From NCBI GenBank assembly GCA_037176885.1, contig JAWWNJ010000005.1:1612001-1676000 (forward strand): DNA of 64,000 nucleotides, read 5' to 3'. This document shows positions 22,762-33,970 of the stretch, piece by piece (the first letter of the stretch is position 1; each line of letters opens with the position of its first letter). The translations under genes were made by a program, and so were the position numbers. Source of the stretch: Favolaschia claudopus. Taxonomy: Eukaryota > Basidiomycota > Agaricomycetes > Agaricales > Mycenaceae. The notes beneath the pieces were generated by a model, which searched no databases, was not told the DNA's origin, and saw nothing but the letters and a program-made list of their open reading frames with translations.

Positions 22762-24776
22762 ATGCAATTCAGCACACTTCTCAGCTTACCTGGCTATGGT
22801 GGGCATTTGCCATTGTGCCTTCGTCGATATTCACTCAAAACAGCTCAATTCTTTCACAGACCCAGTCGAAGCTCTCTGGCGGGTCAATGACCCTTTCGCC
22901 CATTTTCAAACTGTCGACGTGACTTTGCGTACCAATTCAACGAACGCAGAGCACAGCCAGCCCATCTCTGCTGCACCGGAGGATAGCACGCAGCGGTTCT
23001 TCGCGAGATACATCGCGCTCGGGGTGGCGTCCCCACGCTTCATCAAGCTTATTCTGTCCAGGACGCCCGGATTCCTGCCACGCAAGAACTTCTTCGAGAG
23101 GCGTCTGGTTGATTTTCCCTTTGCCGAAGAGATTGTTGGCTTTTCGGTGTTGGAGCGGGAGATCAAACCGTGTGTCTCGAAGGACGACTTTTGTGCTATT
23201 CTCGGGGCTGCAGCCGCAGGTATAGTGCTCCCTGCAGATCAATCGGCAGCGGCAGAGGGCGAACTCCTAGCGCGTCTCAATCTCCGCTGGCTCCTCTCAT
23301 CCCCGGCACCACGATACCATGTTGTTCTTGTCGAAGGCTATCCGCATTTGCAGATGGGTGAGTAACAGGACTCCTGGCAATTTCGTATACTGAAGTCAAC
23401 TTATCTATGCAGGGATCGGTTTCATCCAGGCCGTGAAAGACCTCAACGTTCGTCTCATCGTTTTGGGACCCCAAGGCCAGAAGCACTGGCTCGAAGATCC
23501 TGAAAACGCGGCCGGCTTTTGCGAAGCCCTCATTCACGTCGACTTGACTTTTGATGCACGATTGCCAGAGCGTATCGCTGCTGCAGTTCGCGGATACAAA
23601 GGATGGGACAAGGCGGATGGGATTTTCACTGCGCACGATCGGTACCTCGTCGCGACTGCACAGGCCGCTCGTATTCTGGAGCTCCCTGCCGCACCGGCCC
23701 GTGCACATGAAATCTCGACCGACAAGTATGCGATGCGCCAGTTCCAGGCCGACGACCAGGCAAACGACTTCCAGCTCTTCCGCTTTGCCGGGGTGGATGA
23801 TGCGCGGCAACATGTGGACAATGCAGTTGAGCCGTTCGTCGTTCACTATCCGGCGATTGTCAAACCTATCAGTGGGTTTGCGTCGGAGGGTGTAGCGAAA
23901 GTGAACAATAATGCCGAGCTATTCAACTCCATTGCTCGGGTGAACTCTGCGCGCCACGGAAACGTGGTCATCGTCGAGACCTATATCCCGGGTCCCGAAT
24001 TCGATGCCAATTTTGTCCTTATGGACGGCAAAATCCTCTTCTTCGAGTTGACCGACGACTTTCCTAGCGAAGGAGATCTAGCCGGAGCCGGCTCTGACGC
24101 TGCCTTCTTTGAAACCGGAGAACTCACCCCATCCAACCTCAGTCCCGCTGAACGCGAGATTGTTCGCAGCTCTTTACACAAGACCCTCCTTGATTTGGGC
24201 TTCACATGGGGATTATATCACATCGAGGGTCGACTGAAGGACTCGGCAAAAGAATATCGTGCCGACGAAACAGGACTGGTCGACTTGCAGGATCGCATCT
24301 CTCCCGCCTCCGGCAAACCTTCCTGCTTCTTGTTGGAGATCAACGCGCGCGTTCCCGGCGTTGGCTGTTCGTTTTCGACGATCCACACATACGGCGTGGA
24401 TTTCTACGCTGTTCCTGTTCTGGCCTGCGTTCGAGACACTGCTCGTCTTTCTATCATCGCTACTCCGTTCAGCTTCCCCAGTCGCGAGGATGGCTCTCAG
24501 TATTGGTGTCAGGTGGTATTTATCCAGCCAACCCACGGCGGAACATATGTCTCTGAAGACGCATGCGGAGCGCTGATCAACCGTCGGCCGGATCTTGGGG
24601 CACATATCGCGCGGGGTGTCGTTCTATACGCTCCAGGTGCGACGGTGCCCGATCCGGCGTCGGGGCTTTGCGTTGTACTTGCGTATTTCTTGGTATACTC
24701 TAGGGAAAGCCGTCATCACGTCAGAGAATTGGCAGAGATGGTTCTGAATGAGTTTAGATACGAAATCGTGGAGTAG
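22762..24776 (+). CDS. ATP-grasp ligase A (candidate cluster)
   Basis: Exons 22762-22798, 22860-23357 and 23413-24776 give 632 residues. The start MQFSTLLSLPGY joins at G|AC to DPVEALWRVNDPF. Ligase B has an intron at the same spot, which supports the model. The N-terminal domain ends in VVLVEGYPHLQMG. The ATP-grasp part has STDKYAMRQFQ, PAIVKPISGFASEGV (nucleotide-binding Lys and Ser-rich loop), VIVETYIPGPEFD and CFLLEINARVPGVG (metal-binding E-x-N). The fold and motifs fit the ATP-grasp branch that includes L-amino-acid ligases and carnosine synthase, which join a carboxylate to an amine through an acyl phosphate. The substrate is unknown. It sits at the left edge of the cluster. Both long exons are fully open, so it is probably functional. 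Confidence 0.88.
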
Positions 24777-25683
24777 GCCAGCTGTTCGTATTATGTAAAA
24801 TCATGGTTGAACTTTGGTTTAATTTTAGCCTAAAATCGAACCGTGGAAAGATTTTCGGAGCCTGATCCGCCCGCGGCAATCTCCGGCTCGGATATGTTTT
24901 CCTTCCTGACTCATCCACACAAAACGACGTTCAAGAGTTGGAGTGGAACTTCTCGGCGGTTTCTGCGCTGCTTTCAGACCAGTGGGCCACCAAACACGTC
25001 TCCTGAGGAATAATAGCTCCGAGCCTGAGTCGGACGCAACCCTCATCCAGCTGCTGCTCAAGGCTCCATGACTCGGTCTCTTCCAAGTCTCTTCAAAATT
25101 GCACTACACGAATCGATGCTGGTTCATTCGTCTCTATGCTTCGGGTGCTTTCATCTGAATGTATTTCTCCGCAGATCTCCCAATCACGGTCGTGTGCCCG
25201 TGTTCCCAATGTGCCCCCGCACTCCCCCGCAGCACCGAAGTAAATGACTCGGATTTATTGCGATCTTTCCTGCGGCCGCTGCTCACATCAACGTAACAAA
25301 ATCACGCTGCTAAATAGTATGCGCCGGTAAACATAATGCGTAGCTCTTAAGTCCATTCGTCAGCGTCCGATCTCGGGGATCCGTTCATAATGTTATTGCT
25401 GCTGTTTGCTGTTGTCAGATAGCAATGGAGGTTCGGCTATCGAGCGGTATGTTCTCAGCTGTTGTGCTTCGCGCCTCAATTTTTTAGGGTAACCGTTCCG
25501 TTCACACCATTTCCGCAATTGGGAGCTGTCGACCATTCCGCACAGCAGTTCTACACCACTCACCTCATAAGCTGCGGCTACGGACCTGCGGACGGATTCA
25601 AATCACACGCGATCTTTCCGTTCTCGAACAAATCCTCTTAAGCACATCGTACTGAAGTCTTGCTCCCTCACCTCCTTCTATCC
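24777..25683. other. Intergenic within cluster
   Basis: About 900 bp without a gene, between the ATP-grasp A stop and the D-amino-acid-oxidase-like gene. Nothing beyond ordinary promoter sequence is seen. Confidence 0.4.
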
Positions 25684-27163
25684 ATGGCTGCACAGAAGAA
25701 ACAAATTGTCGTCATAGGCGCCGGTCAGAATTGTACCCTTCCATACACGCCCATTGACGCGATGGACATCTCCAGGGGTGATTGGCCTGACCACCGCCAT
25801 TAAACTGCAGGAGAAGGGTGAATATGAAGTCACCATTGTGGCTGAAATCTGGCCGAATGATTTTCCGCATCCGCACTACACCAGCCATTGGCCGTGAGTC
25901 GATTTTCTTGGTTGTCTCGTAGACTCGACTGATCTTCGGTGCTTCAGGGTGGTCACCATTGCACTGCAGCAGAAAGCCATGATGCTCGGCAGCAGAGTAA
26001 GTTCCAACTTGAAGTGTTGTTGATCCCAACCAAGCCAATTCGTCACTCCACAGAAATGGACACAGAAACTTTAGAGTTTTCTGGGAAATGTCCGAGCCTG
26101 GGCATCCGGCGGAGAAGTGCTTCATTCGCACTCCGCAATACGAGCATTACTTCGAAGACCTTGGTCATCCTCGTGGATTAGAAACCATGCCAGATGTACG
26201 CAAATTTTCCAGCCCCGCAAACGATTATATTTTAATCCATTTTATACAGTTTAAAATCATGCCAAAATCTGCTCTTATTCCTGCGCAGTTTTTGGCATTT
26301 CTTTCACGCCATCAGTTTCGGTAGATACTTAGATCCTTCTTGTTTGTTCTTTTGCTCATGAAAAAATTAGATCCGCCGGTTTACTTGAACTATCTTCATG
26401 AGCGGTTCCTCTCCGCTGGAGGGAAACTCGTTCATGGATCTGTGCGCCACATTAAGCAAGTCGTTGAAGGGGGAAGTGCCTACTTTGAAGGGAAACCTCC
26501 CTCACCTCCTGCTGCTGTCGTTGTATGCGCCGGCTTGGGCGCACGTTCCCTCGGCGGCGTCGAAGACAAAAGTCTCACGAGTGTGCGAGGACAAACAGTG
26601 GTATTACATGCGCCATGGGTCCGCTTTGGATCAACGCGTCGTAAGATCGAGAACGAGATGATTTCGTACGTGATTCCTCGTCACAACGGAAACATTGTTC
26701 TTGGGGGAACGCTCAATGTGGACGACTGGTGATTGCATCCATCTCGTGGGTTTTCACGCAGAGAAACTCAAACTCATAGGAAATTAGGTACCCGCTTCCA
26801 CGCGAAGCCACAAAGAAAGCGATCATGGAAAATGCCCTTGCACTTTGGCCTGAGATCGCCCCGCCGGAGGCTCGTAAAGACCGCACCCCGACCATCGAAG
26901 ATTTGTATCCGATTATAGTCGAAGACGGACTAGGCCTGCGCCCGCACAGAAACGAGGGGATCAGGATTGAGGGCTGAATGGGTCGAAGCACATGGTGTGA
27001 AGGCGCCCGTCGTGTTTCATTATGGGTTAGTCTCTCCGTGATGTCAAGCGGAAATGTTTTGATGTTTTTTCGCAGGCACGGGGCGTATGGGTTTGAATCG
27101 TCGTGGGGATCGGCGTCCATGGCGGTTGACTTGCTGGAAGATGTTCTTAGTAAATCTGCGTAG
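25684..27163 (+). pseudogene. D-amino-acid oxidase-like, apparently decayed
   Basis: Starts MAAQKKQIVVIGAG, spliced to VIGLTTAIKLQEKG (dinucleotide-binding GxGxxG) and YTSHW, the DAO-family start. Later blocks are FWEMSEPGHPAEKCFIRTPQ, FKIMPKSALIP, DPPVYLNYLHERFLSAGG, VVCAGLGARSLGG, VRGQTVVLHAPW, VIPRHNGNIVLGGTL and HGAYGFESSWGSA. The intact family is an FAD oxidase of D-amino acids, usually peroxisomal. Here the blocks fall in different frames at four places: the junction near 25893/25948, near 26066-26072, near 26288-26293 and near 26967-26972. Each needs a one-base gain or loss, mostly in short runs (GG/GGG, CTTT, TTTTT, GGG). I read it as a young pseudogene. A local sequencing problem is the alternative, since adjacent genes are clean. 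Confidence 0.65.
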
Positions 27164-27622
27164 CGCATTTGATAATATGTTGTGTGCCTGTTATACCGCC
27201 GAATATATCTGATATCACGTTTTCTGCGTCCTTATATCATCACACCCTCGTTTCGTTTTTCAAGTCTATGAGTTCAATTTGAGATAGGGTAAGAGCCCAT
27301 CGCATCATTGGAAATTTGGCATTCCTTTCATCGCTGAGCGCTGATCAACGATGAAGTGCACAATATAAGCCTCCTTTTGTTTCTACAATGAGGTTGAACT
27401 TTACCCGAGATGGCCGAAGCTTCCCAAGTTCGCGATAATCTATGTATCCTCCGCCGAGGAATTTCAAGGTTAGTTCTCAGAGAGATCCGCAAATGGTAGG
27501 TATTGTCTACTGTTTAATAATTAACTTCGAATACATAGCTGAAATGTCTGGAACTCGAAGCGGTCGAATTATGAGTGGTCGTATTGTATATCTAGTAGAT
27601 TAAATTCTGCGGACAGTTGCGT
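27164..27622. other. Convergent intergenic region
   Basis: Lies between the 3' ends of the DAO-like pseudogene (+) and the acetyltransferase gene (-). No gene or repeat seen. It should contain the polyadenylation signals of both. Confidence 0.4.
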
Positions 27623-28858
27623 TCAGTAAAACATACTGAACTCGCGCCTCAGGTATTTCAACACCGCATCATTCATGAGCTCGCTTTCTACCAGAAATCC
27701 GTCATGTCCAGCTATCGAGGCGATGTTCACAAATTCTGCCTCAGGAATGCCCGCTGCGAGAAGCTTTTGTTCCTGAGGGGGACACAACACATCGGACTCG
27801 ATGCTGATGATGAGAGGACGTCGGGGTAGCGTCCCTAGAACGGCTAAAAGCGCTGCGTCCTCATCAAGGTCGCCGAAAACGCGGTCGCGAGTGATGTCGT
27901 GAGTGTCCATTTTGCTAACGATGTGGAGATAGCAATTGGCGTCGAAGTTGGGAGCGAATGAGGATCCTTTGTAGCGCAGATACGATTGCGCGGCGTATAG
28001 TGGACGCCCTGTGTCGTGCTTGGAGTCCGACGAAAAGTCGGTTGAGATATCGCAACCCGCGCCCCGCTGGATTCTTCGCCCGAAGCGCTCTTCGTAAGAA
28101 GCTGAGGAGCGATATGTTAAGAGTCCCGCCATTCGTGCGGCGGCAAGGCCCTGGAGCGGAGGGCGATCTCGCGCATAGTAACCTCCCTTGAACGCGCGGT
28201 CACTGCTGATAATCTGCCGCTTGACCTCGCCCCAGGCAATGCACCAAGCTGACTGCTTTGCGCAAGTCGCCATAGGTATCGCGCGTTGAACGAAGCCAGG
28301 GAAGCAAAGCTGCCATTCTAGCACTGTCATTCCGCCCATCGAGCCGCCTACGGCGACTGCAACTTGAGAGATACCCAAGTGGTCGAGTACCATTTTGTGC
28401 AACCTGAATAGCTCGTATAAGAACTGAGGAATAATATAGTTCACAGAAACTATTACCTGACATCGTCGCGGATAGTAGTACACGGAAATTCAGGCCCATA
28501 TGGCTTCCCAGTACAAGGATTGATTGAGAGAGGGGAAGTAGTACCAAAAGGCGATCCCAACACATTTGCGCAGAATATGAACCAGCGAGATGGGTCAAAG
28601 GCCTTTCCAAGGTCCATAAGAGGTAGCCACCTGTTGGACATGAGAAATGTTTTGACGTCCCGAAGCTAGAGAGACTGACCATTTCTCAACATCTGCGCAA
28701 CCGGTGAAGGGATGGCAGATGAGCATAACATTGTTTCTCGCCGTGTTCAGGGAACCCCATGTGCAATATGCGACATCGACACGGGGAAGCGTGAAACCGC
28801 TGTCCAAAGTAAACTCGGATACAGTGAAGACGGATTGCTTTTTGGACCGGGAAGACAT
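27623..28858 (-). CDS. Homoserine O-acetyltransferase (MET2 family)
   Basis: Three exons joined by two short introns (about 28630-28678 and 28405-28457). It starts MSSRSKKQSVFTVSEF. An alpha/beta-hydrolase-type acyltransferase: VMLICHPFTGCADV near the N-terminus, the nucleophile elbow AVGGSMGGMTVLEW, the family blocks QSAWCIAWGEVKRQ and GLAAARMAGLLTYR, then the acid SIESDVLCP and the catalytic His in IAGHDGFLVES. It acetylates L-homoserine from acetyl-CoA to O-acetyl-L-homoserine. Normally a methionine-pathway enzyme. The copy here lies between candidate biosynthetic genes and is compact, so I infer it supplies O-acetylhomoserine to the PLP enzyme at 36781. It is divergent from the PhzF-like gene. 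An ordinary housekeeping MET2 cannot be excluded without seeing the rest of the genome. Confidence 0.87.
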
Positions 28859-29862
28859 TGCGTGTTACAATGATGGCAAGAAAGATTGGTGCTTTTGAAC
28901 AGGGCTGCTGGCTGCTGTTACCCATTACAGCAGCACCAGTTGTTTAGAAGAAACATGATCCGAGTCCGGGCCACAACCAGAAGCAACAAAGTTTAAGTCC
29001 GTGTGGCCACGGGAAGCAGTAGAATGCTTCAGGTACTCTGCAGTACTGACTCGATTGGTTGTACTACAAAACTCCATGAGGCAGCGCTGTGTGTGCTGTC
29101 CGGTACCTCCCGACTGGGGAGGCAACTTTCGGTGCTGAAAGCTAAGCGAGGAATGAATCAGATGGGAACCGCTTTGCTCTTTGGAGATCAGGTATGAGCG
29201 CAGTTGAAAGACCAGGGCTGACCAGGAGAGTGTCTGGCAGAAAGAATGGTGACCGGTGCCGCGGCAGCGGCGTTTGCCGTCATCACTAGTACCAGATCAA
29301 TTACGACATACAAATTCTCAAATTGCGGCTCTTCCTCCAATCCTCCATCTCATTCAGACGGTGCACAAGTCGGGTTGCCGCCAATTCGTTGAATGACACC
29401 TGAAAGCTGTAACCCCGGCTCTTTCCTCGATCCTTGGCCGCCGACGCGTCGAATCGGACCACTTCGGTCATTGACTCTTGAGCTAGATGACTCGTACTCA
29501 AATTTCCTTCCTCGGCGGCACGGAATTCTGCGATGGATGTACCTTTGTTTCCATTACAGTTACCACCGCTGTGTCTCGACTCTTTTCGTCCTTCGCCGGG
29601 GGTCCTTGCACACTGTGTTATGTTCTACCCGGGCATATCGGATTCACAATCCATCCTCCGACACTTCATCCAAACAGCACTGGCACGGTGACCGATGGCT
29701 AGACTCTGGGTGAACTCTCCTCCGTTTATGACAGCCTTATGAACCGCTGCGGCTTAGCAATGTGAGTCATTTGTGCCGATCATTCGAGCATAAAATCTCT
29801 TAAGAAGCAGCTTGGTTTTTAACTTCTTCCACTCAACTTCAAGTTCCACTACATTCTATATC
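28859..29862. promoter_or_regulatory. Divergent promoter region, about 1 kb
   Basis: Separates the acetyltransferase (-) from the PhzF-like gene (+), so both promoters lie here. No TATA box in a clear position. A short Cys-containing frame at 29487-29702 has no known domain and I do not count it as a gene. Confidence 0.45.
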
Positions 29863-30946
29863 ATGGACGGTACTTTTGACTGTCATCGGAACGGCGACCT
29901 TGTCCAGCGACATCCTGTCGGATCCCTGGATTTCCAGATACACAATGCATTTACCACAAACATATTTGGCGGTAACCCCGCCGTCATCATCTTTCTGAAC
30001 GAGATGCTGCCGAATGACGTCCTGGAAAAAATCAACGCGAATTTCAATCAACCCATCGTGGTATATGTATCTTTGCCGACGTCCGACACGCCACTCCCGG
30101 AAGGACGCGCTCGTTTCGGGCTGCGATGGTTTGGACCCACAAACGAGGTTCATATTTGCGGGCACGGAACTCGTGAGCCATCTTGTTTTCCGTTCTGGGG
30201 CAAGATACGCTTACACCAAAAATTCTTGGCAGTCGCCGCGGCTGAGGCCATTTTCCGCCGCCTTGACTCGAAAAAGAATATCACTGTTCTTGAGTTCGAG
30301 ACTCTGTCGGGCATCCTCACCGCACACCGCGTTGGCGACCAGATTAGCATGGAATTGCCTGCTGGGTCAACTATCCCCGCCTCTCCAGAGGACGAGGCCG
30401 CCGTCGCCGAAATCTTTGCCGGCGCGCTGGCTAAACCATCTGTCAAACTCAATTACGTCGGGTACGGCGGATCGGGCTTCGTCAACTATCTTTTAGTAGA
30501 GGTGGACACGACGGAGAACCTTGGCCAATGGAAACCGGACGTGTCCTTTTTTGTGAGTATCCTTTCGTTATCGAAAACATTTTTTTCATTCGTCATTTTA
30601 GGCGAAACTCGCACCCCGAACGCAAATTCTGGTCGTTACCTCCGCGAGTGAGACCGAAGGAATCGCGTACGAGACTCGTATGTTCGGCCCCACTATCGGT
30701 GTTCCTGAAGACCACGTCTGCGGCTCGGCGCATTGTCTAAATGCGCCGTATTGGGCTCGCAAATCACAGCAGGAATTCATCGAAGGCGGCTATACAGACG
30801 GAAAACGCCAACATGCTAAAGCAGTTAGTGCCCGAGGTGGAGATATTTGGGCATCCTATTTCTCCGCTGCAAAACGTGTTCAGATATACGGGCACGTTAA
30901 ATCTGTTGCAGTTGGGACTCTGGATCTCTCTGACATCAGTGTTTGA
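29863..30946 (+). CDS. PhzF-like isomerase/epimerase family protein
   Basis: Starts at the first ATG (MDGTFDCHRNGDLVQRHPVG). FQIHNAFTTNIFGGNPAVII is the PhzF N-terminal block, followed by LRWFGPTNEVHICGHGT and, after an intron at about 30171-30230, LAAAEAIFRRLDS. A second intron ends near 30600. The C-terminal half has GPTIGVPEDHVCGSAHCLNA, the second half-site of the diaminopimelate-epimerase-like fold. Known relatives isomerise dihydrohydroxyanthranilate or act as racemase-like enzymes on small acids. The Glu expected after N-L-S in PhzF is not seen: the aligned stretch reads NFNQPIVVYV. The reaction may therefore differ. Position inside the cluster suggests a role in remodelling the amino acid product. 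About 330 residues, close to family length. Confidence 0.82.
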
Positions 30947-31263
30947 TTTACTCGATTTTTAAACATCATTTGTTTGTACACTACTCGATTAATCAATAAT
31001 CTTCTCTCGAATCTCTCCGTATGTGAGATATTCATTCCAGGTAATTCACTTGACTTCATGCTTTGATTCTGAGCCATTGCGTTACGTTCCAAAATCTTGA
31101 AATTGCCCGTGTGGTTCAGAACAGCAAAGACTCGGAATCGACGGGGGAAACAGGCGGGAATGTAGAAGCTGTAACTCGGAATGGAATGCGAGAGAGAACA
31201 AGGGCAAGATATTATTATAATCATTGCAAAGTACTGTACATGAAACACGCGTGGACTAAAACA
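30947..31263. other. Convergent intergenic region
   Basis: About 320 bp between the 3' ends of the PhzF-like gene (+) and the transporter (-). AT-rich, no gene. Both 3' UTRs lie here. Confidence 0.4.
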
Positions 31264-33450
31264 TCACAGCGTAGTTGACGACCTTTGAACAGCTTCTCCA
31301 CCACTCTCCTTCTCCACCGGACCCTCCTTGTCCTCCCCCGCGCTGTGCACTACACCAGAAGTATCTGCCATTCCAGCACCTCCATGAGTCCGGAAGGCGC
31401 AAAAATACACCACGGTTGTGACGAACATCGATCCGGAAAGCACAGCGTAGCTCACAACCAACAGCGGATCGCGATAAAGCGGAGAAATAGCGAGCCCGAG
31501 GAGCACGGCGAGTGCACCCATTCCCACCAGGACAGCTTGTAACAGCGATTTCATGCTCGGCGGCGCAGCATCATATGCGTATTCATACGCGCTGGGCGAA
31601 GAGAACACCTCGCCGAGACCTTCGAGGACGTAAATCGGAGTCTGAACCCAGACGTTAGCGTGATTCGGCCCAGGGTTTGGGGCACATTTGAGGGGAGCAT
31701 CGTAGCAAGGGCCTGCTGTATACACGAGATGCTGGATTCCGGATGCATATGCCTGGGCAAATGATTCGAAGAGAAAACCGAGAGCCATGCGATTGATGGG
31801 TGAGAAGGTGATCTTGGCTTTTCGGAGAGCGGGGTACAATAACTGTTCTGCAAGAGGAAGGAGGACGATGACGGACACTGGATTAAGGAAAGAGATTAGG
31901 TCGTTAGGAACTCCGCGCGTCTCCATCGTTGCCGCTTGGGAGACTAAGTTGTTTGATATTTGACTCTGGCACAAGAGTAAAATTGGCCACGCCAGGCTAT
32001 TTAGAGAATTGATCTCAAGATACTCCCCATATTAAACAAACGACGTACAAAACACGACAAGCCAATAATCCGCGTTTCAGTTCGTGGATAAAGGTGTCCT
32101 CCCAAGGGACCACGCGCTGATGTTTCGACAATTGGGCTGCTGGCATCGCAGCATCCATCTTGAAACCACCACGCGCCCCAAACCAAAACGCCTTCATGGC
32201 CTGAGGCAGAATGGTCCCTTTGGCGGGTGGCTTCACTGTAGGCACATTTTCAACGAGACTCTTGAGAAAAAGATAGTATCATCGTACCGAATTTCCGATT
32301 GCCTAGAACCAACAGCGCAAAAGCAACCCAGATTGAACAGAAGGGAAGCAGAAATGCTGCCCAAAAGTCGACGTGCCTTTCCAAGAGCGCGGTTGCTACT
32401 CCGGAAAGAGACCCCACATTGCCGCACCTACTTTGGATGAATAAATCTGATTTGCTCTGAGACGGAAACCCCCGACCAGTAATATATTGAATAAATCCGC
32501 TGTAGAGTCAAAGCTTGGTCGACGATGACACGCTCGCCAGTGGACGTCTCTATCACACGTAGGCTACTGGCAGATGGTTCCGCGCATTGATCAGCTACGG
32601 TTTCTGTTAAGCCACGCCGCTCGATAGTGTGGTCACTTACCGATGAATGGGGCCAGATTTGATTTCATTCCTCCGGCACCAACGCCAAAAATTATAATGG
32701 CTGCACGAAAAAGCAATTTGAGCTGAAGACCACGCGATTCAAGACATTTCTTACCTGCAATGAGGCCCCCGAGCCCGGCCCCATGGTTCAAAGATACCGG
32801 CAGCGATGTGATGAAAAGTATGAGGATACCCAAGGCATAGACACTTGAGCATTATTAGAATAAATCTGATTGAATTACAGCTCAAGCACCTAGCAAAAAA
32901 AGTCAAACTCTTGTATCTGCCAAGCCAGCCGTCGGCCACAATCGCCCCACCGAAAGACGTGGCATAGACAAGGAAGGTAAGGAAATAGGAAAGACGTGTT
33001 GCGGATGATTGTCCCAGACCAAGAGCACCGTGACGGAGAGGATCGTCCCTTGCATTCTGGATATAGTTTTCTGCTGCATCGTTAGTTCCTGAATCAAATA
33101 ATCGAACTCGCAACTGACGCAATGGCGTAGTTACCCCATAGTATGAAAATCTTTCTGCAAATCCGATGATAGCAACAAGCCAGGCCCCAAGGGGAATCTT
33201 CCCGCCTATGCGCCGCAGCGTTTCCAGTTCTTGATTCGTAGGAGGATGAACGATGCTCGGAAGTGTCTGGACTGCAACCGATTCCGCACTATGACTGGAA
33301 TCGTGATAGGAAATGGGAATAGACCGCTGGGAGCCGTATTTACTGTCAAGCAGAAAGTCAGCAGATGTTCAGACAGCATGAGCGGAGAACACATAGAGAC
33401 CTTGGGTCCTCGATAGCGACTTGCACGATGGACAAATCAACTTGGTCCAT
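31264..33450 (-). CDS. POT/PTR2-family peptide transporter
   Basis: Starts MDQVDLSIVQVAIEDP at 33450. Exons splice cleanly to a TGA at 31264. PTR2 landmarks are visible: ELETLRRIGGKIPLGAWLVA, FAERFSYYG, ENYIQN, ALGLGQSSATRLSYF, GGAIVADGWLGRYK (the family signature), GAGGMKSNLAPFI, TGERVIVDQALTLQRIYSIY and VGSLSGVAT. The second half, QISNNLVSQAATMETRGVPN through SPSAYEYAYDAAPPSMKSLL, is also typical. It is a proton-coupled importer of di- and tripeptides with about 12 membrane helices in the plasma membrane. Inside a cluster with two amide-forming ligases it may move or retrieve the small peptide product. It is divergent from ATP-grasp gene B across a 520-bp gap. One stretch after YYGVTTP reads through without an obvious intron and contains an unusual 15-residue insert. 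Confidence 0.88.
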
Positions 33451-33970
33451 ATCTTAATGAAAGGATAGACAGAAAGTAGAGCGCTTGAAAGGCTGAAGGA
33501 ATGCTTTGCTCTGTGGAGGGAGACCGACAAGAAGAAAAAAACGCAACCCCGACTCGGTGACATGGCCGTTAAGTTGGTCGTGCTTTGTTATTGGGCGCTA
33601 GACTTTTAGCGCTACAGCTAAAAGTGAATACTTCCATTGCCATAAGTCTGACAAGTCTTGAATCGATTTCGAATAAGCGCCAGATACGTTTGAGATGGTG
33701 GTTGGGGTTCAACTGCAAGGGGAAACGTCTGGGCAACAACGGGGTGCCGAGTTCTCGGCTGTTACCGTGCGCGCCAAGTCACCGGCGGCCGCGGGCGGTG
33801 TCCCTTGACTCGACCGATACCACCATGTCTCCATTTTACAGGGCCCACAATCTAGGCGCCGGCGCCCACAGGAACCGCTACTTAGAGTACTATGTCTAAT
33901 ACCCTCGCAGATCATAGTTTCTAGTCAACTTTCGCCTTTTCACACTCGGAATTCTGCAAGTGCCGTCTAC
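33451..33970. promoter_or_regulatory. Bidirectional promoter, transporter and ATP-grasp B
   Basis: A 520-bp gap between two divergent start codons, so the transporter and ligase B are probably co-regulated. It contains GGGCGCTAGACTTTTAGCGC-like imperfect palindromes near 33592-33612 and GCGGCCGCGGGCGG near 33786. No TATA box is obvious. Confidence 0.55.

Noticed and set aside
29487..29702. Small Cys-containing frame as a secreted peptide gene
   Set aside because: No signal peptide or conserved spacing, and it lies in the divergent promoter region.
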